From: Burkholderiales bacterium
GTDB taxonomy: Bacteria; Pseudomonadota; Gammaproteobacteria; Burkholderiales; Burkholderiaceae_C
Direction of reading: 5' to 3'
DNA length: 64,000 nt
Assembly: GCA_016185015.1 (NCBI GenBank)
Contig: JACPOI010000036.1
Coordinates: 62,001 to 126,000 of the forward strand
Under the pieces are notes generated by a model. That model was given only the letters and a program-made list of their open reading frames with translations. It was not told the DNA's origin and did no database searches. Positions 9,255-16,995 of this stretch are shown piece after piece. The position numbers were made by a program, and so were the translations under genes. Numbering within the stretch: the first letter of the stretch is position 1; the number at the start of each line of letters is the position of its first letter.

Positions 9255-10898
9255 TCAGGGGTTCTTGACGTAGGCGTTCTTGCGCAGGTAGAACCACCAG
9301 TTGAGGATCAGGCACAGGGCGTAGAAGACCGCGAAGCCGTACATGGCGTACTGCGGTGTGCCAGCCTTGATCTGGGCGCCGATCACCACCGGGGCCACGA
9401 AGGCGCCGTAGGCGGCGATGGCCGAAGTCCAGCCCAGCACCGGGCCGGCCTGCTGGCGGTCGAAGATCACGGCGATGGTGCGGAAGGTCGAGCCGTTGCC
9501 GATGCCGGTGGCGGTGAACAGCACCACGAACAGCACCATGAAGGTCGTGAAGTACTGCTCGGGCGTGGCCGACTGGTAGGCCTGCAACATGATGTAGCCC
9601 ACGGCACCCGAGGCGACCACCATCACGGCCGAGATGATCTGCGTGACGATGGAGCCGCCGACCTTGTCCGAGATCCAGCCACCGATGGGGCGCACGGCGG
9701 CGCCGACGAAGGGGCCGATCCAGGCGTAGGTCAGCGCGCTGGGGGCGTTGGGGTTCTTGGCATGGACCCAGGCGTTGGTGGCCACGTCGAAGATGTGCGT
9801 GCTGCCGAAGATCACCGTGATGGACAGGGGCAGCGCCATGGAGAAGCCGATGAAGCTGCCGAAGGTCACGATGTACAGCGCCGTCATGGACCAGGTGTGC
9901 TTGTCCTTGAAGATGGCGAACTGCTTGTCGATGTTTTCCTTCATGGTGCCGAAGGCCGTGAGCTTCATCACCAGCAGGGTGCTGACGATGATCAGCGGCA
10001 TGGCCAGCCACATGTTCAGCACGCCCAGGCCGGTGGGCGCGGGCAGGTAGAGGTAGAGGCCCACACCGGCCGGCAGGAAGGACAGGGTGTAGAGCCAGAC
10101 GATCTTGATGAAGGCGCTGATGGTGCTGCCGATGGAGTTGTCCACACCCGGTGTGACCGTCTTCAGGTTGTTCATGCCGAACCAGCACAGGATGGACAGC
10201 GGCACCAGCGAGAGCAGCCAGGCGAAGCCGGCGTTCTGGATGAAGGTGGGCGTGCCCGCGGCGATCTTGCCGAAGATCCAGCCGCTGTCCTTCACCAGCG
10301 TCATCGATTCACCACCGAAGGCGCCGAAGATGCTGACCGTCATCACCAGCGGAATGACGATCTGCATGGTCGTCACGCCGAAATTGCCCAGGCCGGCGTT
10401 CAGGCCCAGCGCCGTGCCCTGCAGGCGCTTGGGGAAGAAGGTGCCGATGTTGGACATGGAGCTGGCGAAATTGCCGCCGCCCACACCCGACCACAGGGCC
10501 ATGAGCTGGAAGGCCCACAGCGGCCAGTCTTTATGTTGGAGTGCGATGCCGGTGCCGATGGCCGGGGCCAGCAGCATGGCGGTGGTCAGGAAGATAGTGT
10601 TGCGCCCGCCGGCCAGCCGGATCAGGAAGGACGCCGGGATGCGCATGGTGGCGCCGGCCAGGCCCGCGATGGCGGTCAGCGTGAAGAGCTCGGCCTGGGT
10701 GAAGGGGAATCCCAGGTTGAGCATCTGCACGGTGATGATGCCCCACATGCCCCAGATGGCGAAGCCGCACAGCAGGGCCGGCACCGAGATCCAGAGGTTG
10801 CGGTAAGCGATCTTCTTGCCGGTGCTCTCCCAGAACTTTTCGTCCTCGGGGCGCAAGTCGGTGATGGTGGCACCCGATTCCTTGGTGGTGGTGTTCAT
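9255..10898 (-). CDS. narK: NarK2-type nitrate/nitrite transporter with an extra two-helix insert
   Basis: Major facilitator of the nitrate-nitrite porter family; the N-terminal RPEDEKFWESTGKKIAYRNLWISVP closely follows E. coli NarK. The substrate arginines are likely those in ATMRIPASF and AAVRPIGGW, and the NNP glycine-rich motifs GGNFASSMSNIG and GLNAGLGNFGV are present. The protein is 547 residues, clearly longer than the roughly 460 of E. coli NarK. By eye the surplus is an insert of about 75 residues after WFGMNNL, containing two more hydrophobic helices (WLYTLSFLPAGVGLYLYL and MWLAMPLIIVSTLLVMKL) before the seventh canonical helix. This would make a 14-helix carrier. Second gene of the operon, probably the nitrate/nitrite antiporter. 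Confidence 0.94.
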   Translation of the reverse strand: MNTTTKESGATITDLRPEDEKFWESTGKKIAYRNLWISVPALLCGFAIWGMWGIITVQMLNLGFPFTQAELFTLTAIAGLAGATMRIPASFLIRLAGGRNTIFLTTAMLLAPAIGTGIALQHKDWPLWAFQLMALWSGVGGGNFASSMSNIGTFFPKRLQGTALGLNAGLGNFGVTTMQIVIPLVMTVSIFGAFGGESMTLVKDSGWIFGKIAAGTPTFIQNAGFAWLLSLVPLSILCWFGMNNLKTVTPGVDNSIGSTISAFIKIVWLYTLSFLPAGVGLYLYLPAPTGLGVLNMWLAMPLIIVSTLLVMKLTAFGTMKENIDKQFAIFKDKHTWSMTALYIVTFGSFIGFSMALPLSITVIFGSTHIFDVATNAWVHAKNPNAPSALTYAWIGPFVGAAVRPIGGWISDKVGGSIVTQIISAVMVVASGAVGYIMLQAYQSATPEQYFTTFMVLFVVLFTATGIGNGSTFRTIAVIFDRQQAGPVLGWTSAIAAYGAFVAPVVIGAQIKAGTPQYAMYGFAVFYALCLILNWWFYLRKNAYVKNP

Positions 10899-10923
10899 GT
10901 TGTTTCCTTGGAATGAGTAAGGG

Positions 10924-12180
10924 TCAGCCCTTGAGGCTGAAGGCGGTGGCCTGCGAGCCCATGACCTGGGCGCGGCGCACCTCGGTCCAGTACATCCAGA
11001 TCAGCGAGACCCAGACCACGCCGTACATCAGCATGAAGGCGCTGGAGCGGATGCCGGTGAGGTCGAGCAGCACGCCGAACAGGATGGGCAGCACGAAACC
11101 GCCCAGGCCGCCGGCCAGGCCGACGATGCCGCTGATGGTGCCGATGTTGGTCGGGTAGTCGTCGCTGATGTACTTGAACACGCTGGCCTTGCCGAAGGCC
11201 CAGGCGATGCCCAGGATGAACATCAGGCCGGTGAAGGCATAGACGTTGAGGCCGAAGTGGAAGGTCTTGGGGCCGTTGATGGTGGTGATGGTGAAGTCGA
11301 ACTGCGGGTAGCTCAGCAGGAACAGGCAGATCCAGCTCACCCACATGACCCACCAGGTCACGCTGTGGGCGCCGTACTTGTCAGACAGCCAGCCACCCAC
11401 CGCGCGCAGCACGCCGCCGGGCAGAGAGAAGCAGGCGGCCAGCAGGGCGGCGGCGCGGATGTCCAGGCCGTACTCGCCCACGTAGTACTGCACCATCCAC
11501 AGCGAGAGGGCCACGTAGCCGCCGAACACGATGCTGTAGTACTGGCAGTACTTGATGACCTTGGGGTCCTTCAGGGCCTTGAGCTGGTCGCTGAACTTGA
11601 CGTTGCTCGGCACCAGGTGGGCCGGGTCGCTGTGGCTGAACAGCCAGAAGACGATGACCGTGCCCAGCATGATGGCCGCGTAGACCTGCGGCACCATGAC
11701 CCAGCCGAAAGCCACGACCAGGGCCGGGGCGATGAACTTGTTGACCGCCGCGCCCGAGTTGCCGGCGCCGTACACGCCCATGGCGAAACCCTGGCGGTTC
11801 TTGGGGAACCAGCGTGCGACGTAAGGCGTGCCCACCGAGAAGGAGCCGCCGGCCAGGCCCACGAAGAGGCCGATGGTCAGGAAGTGCCAGTACTCGGTGG
11901 CGTAGGCCATCAGGTAGATCGCCGGCACGGTGCAGGCCATCAGGATGGTCATGACGATGCGCCCGCCGTAGCGGTCGGTCCAGATGCCCAGCGGCACGCG
12001 GATCAGCGAGCCGGTGAGCACCGGGGTGGCCGTGAGCAGGCCGAATTCGGTGGCGTTGAGGTTGAGCGCCTTCTTGATCGGGATGCCGATCACGCCGAAC
12101 ATCATCCACACCATGAAACACACGGTGAAGGCCAGCGTGCTGACGATCAGCACCGAGAGCGCTTGTCTGTTTCTATCCAT
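10924..12180 (-). CDS. narK: NarK1-type nitrate transporter (MFS)
   Basis: 418 residues, twelve hydrophobic segments, NNP family. The two substrate arginines expected in this family are in SLIRVPLGIW and GVLRAVGGWLSD; the glycine-rich motif GVYGAGNSGAAVNKF and the second one near GIVGLAGGLGGF are present. Its shorter, more compact form is that of the NarK1/NasA branch, usually a proton-nitrate symporter, which pairs with the NarK2-type antiporter encoded next. It is the first gene of the nar operon; an FNR box lies about 130 bp upstream. The functional split between NarK1 and NarK2 is family knowledge, not read directly from the sequence. Confidence 0.94.
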   Translation of the reverse strand: MDRNRQALSVLIVSTLAFTVCFMVWMMFGVIGIPIKKALNLNATEFGLLTATPVLTGSLIRVPLGIWTDRYGGRIVMTILMACTVPAIYLMAYATEYWHFLTIGLFVGLAGGSFSVGTPYVARWFPKNRQGFAMGVYGAGNSGAAVNKFIAPALVVAFGWVMVPQVYAAIMLGTVIVFWLFSHSDPAHLVPSNVKFSDQLKALKDPKVIKYCQYYSIVFGGYVALSLWMVQYYVGEYGLDIRAAALLAACFSLPGGVLRAVGGWLSDKYGAHSVTWWVMWVSWICLFLLSYPQFDFTITTINGPKTFHFGLNVYAFTGLMFILGIAWAFGKASVFKYISDDYPTNIGTISGIVGLAGGLGGFVLPILFGVLLDLTGIRSSAFMLMYGVVWVSLIWMYWTEVRRAQVMGSQATAFSLKG

Positions 12181-12241
12181 GTCACATCTCCTTTGAGGAT
12201 GGATGGACTGTAGAAATCAGCAGCTGGCCCCGCCATCCTTC

Positions 12242-12248
12242 ATAGGTA
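12242..12248 (-). promoter_or_regulatory. Possible NarL heptamer in the nar leader
   Basis: On the minus strand TACCTAT fits the NarL heptamer TACYNMT. It lies about 60 bp upstream of the narK1 start, that is, downstream of the FNR-dependent start point rather than upstream, so a direct activating role is doubtful. A seven-base match is weak evidence alone; it is listed only because narX-narL is encoded nearby. Confidence 0.25.
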
Positions 12249-12308
12249 GCGGCAGGAGGGGTGGGCATCCTCCGAAAGAACTAGTTGGACGGTTTAATCA
12301 CCCGGCGC

Positions 12309-12322
12309 TTGATGTGGATCAA
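12309..12322 (-). promoter_or_regulatory. FNR/ANR box of the nar operon
   Basis: TTGATGTGGATCAA matches the FNR-type consensus TTGAT-N4-ATCAA at all ten defined bases. It sits in the 197-bp gap between narK1 and the LysR gene. On the minus strand a weak -10 candidate (AACTAG, 12286-12281) lies where a class II FNR promoter would need it, about 41 bp from the box centre. Anaerobic activation of narK1K2GHJI is the obvious role. Confidence 0.85.
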
Positions 12323-12377
12323 ACGGTGAGGTCGGCCGGTGGAGCGTCGCGCGCCCCGCGTGATCCGCAGCCCAGTG

Positions 12378-13292
12378 CTAGGGCGCGGTCGTGATGCCGC
12401 GCCAGCCACGCGCCTTGCGCTGGAGGTGGTCCAGAAAGGCCGCGGCGATCGGGGACAGCCGTTTGGCGCGCAGATTCACCACATGCCAGCTGGAGCTGAT
12501 CGGGAAACCCTGGACGTCGAGCACGGCGACCCCATGCTCCCGGTTCTGGCCGTGCAGCGCGTGCTGGGACAGCACCGAAATCCCCAGACCGCCGGCCACG
12601 GCCTCCTTGAGGGCCTCGTTGCTGCCCAGTTCGAGGCGCACCTGCGGTGTGAAACCCTTGGCCTTGAAGTGCTCGTCGACCGCCATGCGGGTGCCCGAGC
12701 CCTGCTCGCGCAGCAGGAAACGACGTTCCTGCAGATCCTGCAGGCGGATGCGGCGGCGCGCGATCAGGGGGTCGCGCACGGGGGCCACGACCACCAGGGG
12801 GTTGGACATGAAGACATGGTCGTCCAGATCCAGGTCCGCCGGCGGCCTGGACATGATGTACAGGTCGTCCATGTTCTCGCGCAGGCGCTGCACCACGCCG
12901 TCGCGGTTGAGCACTTCCAGCGCGATCTCCACATCCGGGTGGCGGCTGCAGAAGCCGCCCAGCAGACGCGGCACGAAATACTTGGCCGTGCTGACGACCG
13001 CGATGCGCAGCTTGCCGCGGGTCAGACCCTTCATCGCGTCCACCTGCTGGACGTAGTTGTCCCACTCGGTTGCCAGCGTGCGCGCCGTCTGCGCCAGTGC
13101 GATACCCGCCTCGGTGAGGTGGACCTTGCGGGCAATCACCTCGTACAGGGGCAGGCCGACGGACTCCGTGATCTCCTTGAGCTGCATCGAGGCGGTCGGC
13201 TGGGTCACATGCATGGTCCGTGCGGCCGCGCTGACGCTGCCCGTCTCGGCCAAGGCCAGGAAGAGGCGCAATTGGCGGAATGTCACGTTCAT
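12378..13292 (-). CDS. LysR-family regulator, CbbR/CmpR-like
   Basis: 304 residues. Winged helix-turn-helix at the N terminus (FRQLRLFLALAETGSVSAAARTMHVTQPTASMQLKEI), then a LysR effector domain. The start of the effector domain (GKLRIAVVSTAKYFVPRLL) and NPLVVVAPVRDPL...LREQGSGTR resemble CbbR and CmpR, the regulators of carbon fixation and bicarbonate uptake genes. It is divergent from an SbtA-type bicarbonate transporter with an 83-bp gap, so that transporter is its likely target. No RuBisCO gene is in the window. The ligand is unknown; CbbR-type proteins sense metabolites such as NADPH or RuBP. It lies upstream of the nar promoter but has its own reading direction toward it. Confidence 0.88.
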   Translation of the reverse strand: MNVTFRQLRLFLALAETGSVSAAARTMHVTQPTASMQLKEITESVGLPLYEVIARKVHLTEAGIALAQTARTLATEWDNYVQQVDAMKGLTRGKLRIAVVSTAKYFVPRLLGGFCSRHPDVEIALEVLNRDGVVQRLRENMDDLYIMSRPPADLDLDDHVFMSNPLVVVAPVRDPLIARRRIRLQDLQERRFLLREQGSGTRMAVDEHFKAKGFTPQVRLELGSNEALKEAVAGGLGISVLSQHALHGQNREHGVAVLDVQGFPISSSWHVVNLRAKRLSPIAAAFLDHLQRKARGWRGITTAP

Positions 13293-13307
13293 AGACTTTT
13301 CTCTATG
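13290..13307. promoter_or_regulatory. Inverted repeat between lysR and sbtA
   Basis: CATAGA-N6-TCTATG, a perfect 6-bp dyad. It overlaps the start codon of the LysR gene and faces the sbtA promoter. The general form fits a LysR operator, and the position would suit autorepression, but the T-N11-A core typical of LysR sites is not exact here. It could instead form a hairpin over the lysR ribosome binding site. Confidence 0.4.
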
Positions 13308-13375
13308 TATTTGTATTTAAGAATCGATTTTACTTATTTGTCTGGATTCGTACCATGGGAGACACAGGAGTACCC

Positions 13376-14380
13376 ATGCACAACTTGCTCGATCCCGCGA
13401 TTCTCTTTTTTGTCTTTGGCGTGCTGGCGGGGACGCTCAAGTCCAACCTTGAAATCCCGCCGCCCATCGCGCGCTTTCTTTCGCTGTATCTGCTCATGGC
13501 GCTGGGGCTCAAGGGCGGTTTCGCCCTGGCGCACTCGGGCCTCACCACCAGCGTGGTGACCAGCTTGCTGGCGGCCGTCTCGCTGGCGATCCTCATCCCG
13601 ATCCTGGGTTACCAGATCCTGAAACGGTTCCTGCCGGGTTTCGATGCGGCTGCGGTGGCTGCCACCTATGGCTCGGTCAGCGCCGTCACCTTTGTCACCG
13701 CCGTGCAGTTCCTGGAGCAGCAGCACATTGCCTACGGGGGGCACATGGCGGCAGCGCTGGCCCTGATGGAATCTCCAGCGATCATCCTCGCCGTTGTGCT
13801 GGCCAATACGCTGCGCCAGCGCCAGACCGCGGGCGGTCTGCAGGTCCTGGGCGATGGCACCGCCAGCCTGAACGGTCCGCCAGGACTGCGGCTGGGCAAG
13901 GTCCTGCATGAATCCTTCACCGATGGCGCCCAGCTGCTGCTGCTCGGGGCGATGGTCGTGGGCCTGCTGAGTGGCGATGCCGGCAAGACCGCGATGCAGC
14001 CCTTCTCCGGTGATCTGTTCAAGGGCATGCTGGCCTTCTTCCTGCTCGACATGGGACTCATGACCGCGCGCAACCTGCCGCAACTCAAGGGCATCTCGCC
14101 CCTGCTGCTGGCCTACGCAGTGGTGGCGCCGCTGGTGCATGCCGGCCTGGCGCTGGGGCTGGGCGTCCTGCTGGGCCTGCCGTTGGGCGACGTGATCCTG
14201 CTGATGGTGCTGTCCGCTAGCGCCTCGTACATCGCCGTGCCCGCCGTGCTCCGGTATGCCATCCCTGAAGCACGCCCGCCACTCTATTTCGGCCTGTCGC
14301 TGGGCCTGACCTTTCCGCTCAACATCATCCTGGGCATCCCGCTGTACAGCGCCGTGGCCCACGTCGTGATTTCTCCTTGA
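13376..14380 (+). CDS. sbtA: SbtA-type sodium-dependent bicarbonate transporter
   Basis: Membrane permease of the SbtA family (formerly DUF897), with about ten hydrophobic segments in two inverted halves. Family traits visible are the early AGTLKSNLEIPPPIARFLSLYLLMALGLKGG block, YGSVSAVTFVTAVQFLEQ, LALMESPAIILAVVLAN, and the second-half FLLDMGLM and ASASYIAVPAVLRYAIPEARP. I chose the ATG at 13376 rather than the track start at 13355, because AGGAG sits five bases upstream of it; this gives 334 residues. Cyanobacterial SbtA imports bicarbonate with sodium; in non-photosynthetic bacteria the same family is thought to serve bicarbonate supply. The divergent CbbR-like regulator supports that role. 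Confidence 0.88.
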   Translation: MHNLLDPAILFFVFGVLAGTLKSNLEIPPPIARFLSLYLLMALGLKGGFALAHSGLTTSVVTSLLAAVSLAILIPILGYQILKRFLPGFDAAAVAATYGSVSAVTFVTAVQFLEQQHIAYGGHMAAALALMESPAIILAVVLANTLRQRQTAGGLQVLGDGTASLNGPPGLRLGKVLHESFTDGAQLLLLGAMVVGLLSGDAGKTAMQPFSGDLFKGMLAFFLLDMGLMTARNLPQLKGISPLLLAYAVVAPLVHAGLALGLGVLLGLPLGDVILLMVLSASASYIAVPAVLRYAIPEARPPLYFGLSLGLTFPLNIILGIPLYSAVAHVVISP

Positions 14381-14446
14381 AAGGTGTTCCCCGGCCCCGG
14401 CAGTGCGCGCTCGTTCCTGCGTTTCGGGCTTGGACGTCCGACGGCC

Positions 14447-15205
14447 TCAGGGATGCCAGTTCGAAATGACCGGCGGTGTGTCGGCCGAGCGTTTGCCGGC
14501 GAGGGCGTAGGACAGTTCATTGGCGGCCCGGATCACGTTCTTCGCGTACTTGTCCAGCTTGGCCGTCGACAGTCGGGAGACCGGGCCCGAGATGCACATG
14601 GAGCCCAGCAGTCGCCAGTTCAGGCCGAAGACCGGGGCTGCCACGCTGGCCACCTCAGGTTCGCGCTCGCCCAGCGAGAGGTGGTAACCCCGCTTGCGTA
14701 TGCCTTCGTAGGGTTCACCGCGTTCGCCGCTGAAAGCGAGGATGACTCGCCCGGGAGCACCCCGGTCCAGGGGCAGGCGCTCTCCGGTGCGAACGTGATG
14801 GCGAACCGCCTGCGAGCCTTCGACCCGGGCGATGCAGGCGCGGATCTTCCCTTCGCGCACATAGAACGTTGCACTCTCCCCCGTGAGCTGCGCGAGCTGG
14901 CGCAGCACGGGCTCCACCGCATTGTTGACGTCGAAGCCGGCCTGGTACCGGGCGCCCAGCCAGCCGGTCGCCGGCCCCAGGCGCCACTGGCCATCTTCCG
15001 CCTGCACCATGTAGTGGGACAAGGCCAGCGTGCGGGCCAGGCGCAGCACGGTGGTCTTGTGCATGCCTGTCCTGCGGCTGAGCTCTGCCAGCGAAAGCGT
15101 GGATTCGTCGACCTGGAAGGCTTCGAGCAGCGACAGCGCACGCGCGACGGCGATGACGCCCCCTTCCTTGTCTTTCGGCTCGTCCTGGGGGGGATTGCGT
15201 AGCAT
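14447..15205 (-). CDS. IclR-family transcriptional regulator
   Basis: 252 residues. N-terminal winged helix (VIAVARALSLLEAF...LSLAELSRRTGMHKTTVLRLARTL) followed by the IclR effector-binding GAF-like domain (LRQLAQLTGESATFYVREG ... LGSMCISGPVSRLS). It is divergent from a Bug-type receptor gene and almost certainly controls that three-gene cluster. A GTTTCA-N5-TGAAAC palindrome in the 105-bp gap is a candidate operator. The effector is probably a substrate or intermediate of the cluster, which cannot be named. Convergent with sbtA, 66 bp apart. Confidence 0.93.
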   Translation of the reverse strand: MLRNPPQDEPKDKEGGVIAVARALSLLEAFQVDESTLSLAELSRRTGMHKTTVLRLARTLALSHYMVQAEDGQWRLGPATGWLGARYQAGFDVNNAVEPVLRQLAQLTGESATFYVREGKIRACIARVEGSQAVRHHVRTGERLPLDRGAPGRVILAFSGERGEPYEGIRKRGYHLSLGEREPEVASVAAPVFGLNWRLLGSMCISGPVSRLSTAKLDKYAKNVIRAANELSYALAGKRSADTPPVISNWHP

Positions 15206-15212
15206 GGGCTAT

Positions 15213-15229
15213 GTTTCACTGGTTGAAAC
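15213..15229. promoter_or_regulatory. Candidate IclR operator
   Basis: GTTTCACTGGTTGAAAC: 6-bp arms around five bases, located 8 bp in front of the iclR start and 82 bp before the Bug gene start. TGAAAC/GTTTCA half-sites are usual for several IclR-family members such as KdgR. Assignment to this regulator is by position. Confidence 0.5.
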
Positions 15230-15310
15230 GGCATTGTATCCAGCGCACCATGCATCTAGAGTGCGTACCCATGGCGAAAGTCATTCGCCTGACTACAGGA
15301 GATACGCACC

Positions 15311-16282
15311 ATGAAATTTTCCCGACGTACCGTGATGGGCCTGGTCCTTGCGACCCTTGTCACTTCCATGGCTCATGCACAGGTCTGGCCCGGCAAGCCG
15401 ATCCGTCTGGTGGTGCCCTTTCCTGCCGGCGGGGGCACCGACATCATCGGTCGCGAGCTGACCCAGAAGATCACCGAAGCCAGCAAGTGGACTTTTATCG
15501 TCGATAACAAGCCCGGCTCCGGCGGCAACATTGGCATCGACAACATCGCGAAGTCACCGGCGGACGGCTACAACCTCGTGCTGGGGCAGACCAGCAACCT
15601 GGCGATCAATCCCAGCCTCTACGCCAAGCTGCCCTATGACCCGGTCAAGGATCTGACACCCATTTCCATGGTGGCCAGTGCGCCCCTGGCGCTGGTGGTT
15701 TCGGTGAATTCGCCTTTTCAAACCCTGGCCGACCTGGTGACCGCGGCCAAGGCGCGCCCCGAGAAGATCAACTTCGCCACCTCCGGCAATGGCACCGTGG
15801 CCCACCTGGCCACGGAGCTCTTCAAGAAGGAGGCCGGCATCAAGCTCACGCATATTCCCTACAAGGGTGCGGCGCAGGGGCTCAACGACGTGATCGGGGG
15901 GCAGGTGGAGGTCTACGTCTCCTCCATCCCTACCCTGATCGGACACATCAAGAACGGCAAATTGCGCGCGCTGGCCGTCACCTCGCTCAAGCGGGTGGAT
16001 GACCTGCCGCAGGTCCCCACCATTGCCGAGTCCGGCTACAAGGGCTTCGAGGCCGTCACCTGGTTCGGCGTCCTGGGCCCGGCCAATCTGCCCAAGGAGA
16101 TCACGGCCCGGCTGAACGTCGAGATCAACAAGGCCCTGCGAACCCCCGAACTGAAGAAAAAACTGGGGGACCAGGGCGCCGACGTTGCCGGCAGCACGCC
16201 GGAGCAGTTCGGCAAGCTGGTTCGTGACGACATGGTCCGCTGGGGCGCCGTCGTCAGGGAATCCGGCGCAAAGATCGATTGA
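15311..16282 (+). CDS. Bug-family (TctC-like) periplasmic solute receptor
   Basis: 323 residues with an N-terminal export signal (MKFSRRTVMGLVLATLVTSMAHA, cleaved about residue 23); the SRRTVM start could also be read as twin-arginine. Family motifs: WPGKPIRLVVPFPAGGGTDIIGREL, VDNKPGSGGNIG, and THIPYKGAAQGLNDVIGGQV. Bug proteins bind carboxylates in the periplasm and are very numerous in Burkholderiales, usually without a dedicated TctAB membrane partner, as here. The following RraA-like and hydroxyacid dehydrogenase genes suggest an organic or keto acid ligand. First gene of a probable three-gene operon under the divergent IclR protein. Confidence 0.92.
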   Translation: MKFSRRTVMGLVLATLVTSMAHAQVWPGKPIRLVVPFPAGGGTDIIGRELTQKITEASKWTFIVDNKPGSGGNIGIDNIAKSPADGYNLVLGQTSNLAINPSLYAKLPYDPVKDLTPISMVASAPLALVVSVNSPFQTLADLVTAAKARPEKINFATSGNGTVAHLATELFKKEAGIKLTHIPYKGAAQGLNDVIGGQVEVYVSSIPTLIGHIKNGKLRALAVTSLKRVDDLPQVPTIAESGYKGFEAVTWFGVLGPANLPKEITARLNVEINKALRTPELKKKLGDQGADVAGSTPEQFGKLVRDDMVRWGAVVRESGAKID

Positions 16283-16311
16283 ACCTTCACTGACCAGGAA
16301 CCGATACCACC

Positions 16312-16995
16312 ATGACACAAACCGACATCATTCGTGACTTTGCGCGCGTGCCGCCGCAGGTCGTAGCACAAGCCGCCGAATATCAGGCTGCCATCCTGGC
16401 CGATGTGGCCGGCCGGCGAGGCGCCCTGCATGGACGCATCCGCGCCCTGCATCCCCGCGTGAAAGTCGCGGGCACGGCCTTCACCGTGGAAGTCCGTCCG
16501 GGCGACAACCTGATGATCCACGCCGCCATGTCCCTGGCCAAGCCGGGTGATGTGCTGGTGATCGACGGCAAGGGCGACCAGACCGCCGCGCTGATGGGCA
16601 CCATCATGATCACGGCCTGCCGCAAACTCGGCATTGCCGGGGTGGTGATCGACGGCGCCGTGCGGGATTCGACGGAGCTGGAGGAGATGGGCTACCCCGT
16701 GTTCAGCGTCGGCACCAATCCGAACGGTCCGACCAAGCTGGTGCCAGGGCACATCGGCCACCCGGTCACGGTGGGCGGCGTGACGGTCCATCCGGGCGAC
16801 TTTGTCCTGGGCGATGCCGATGGCGTGGTGGTGGTCGAGCGCGACAAGATCGAGTCGCTGCTGCCCCTGGCGGCCAAGAAGGTGAAGGATGAGAACGAAC
16901 GCATCGCGGGCATCCACAAGGGTGACGTCGCCGCCAAATGGCTCGATGCCGCCCTGCGCGCGGCCGGTGTGCTGAAGGAAGGGGAGCGCCTGTGA
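16312..16995 (+). CDS. RraA/HMG-CHA aldolase-like protein
   Basis: 227 residues of the RraA-like fold, which includes class II 4-hydroxy-4-methyl-2-oxoglutarate / 4-carboxy-4-hydroxy-2-oxoadipate aldolases. The metal- and pyruvate-binding signature is intact: GDQTAALMG followed by GVVIDGAVRDSTEL, where Arg118 and Asp119 correspond to the substrate-binding arginine and metal-binding aspartate of the aldolases. True RraA RNase E regulators lack part of this, so an enzyme is more likely. Cleaving a hydroxy-keto diacid to pyruvate plus a second keto acid would fit the neighbouring dehydrogenase. The gene lies 29 bp after the Bug gene and overlaps the next gene. The exact substrate is unknown. Confidence 0.85.
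   Translation: MTQTDIIRDFARVPPQVVAQAAEYQAAILADVAGRRGALHGRIRALHPRVKVAGTAFTVEVRPGDNLMIHAAMSLAKPGDVLVIDGKGDQTAALMGTIMITACRKLGIAGVVIDGAVRDSTELEEMGYPVFSVGTNPNGPTKLVPGHIGHPVTVGGVTVHPGDFVLGDADGVVVVERDKIESLLPLAAKKVKDENERIAGIHKGDVAAKWLDAALRAAGVLKEGERL

Noticed and set aside
12242-12262. 7-2-7 paired NarL site in the nar leader
   Set aside because: The second heptamer (AGGATGG) matches the inverted consensus at only about four of seven positions; only the single heptamer was kept, with low confidence.
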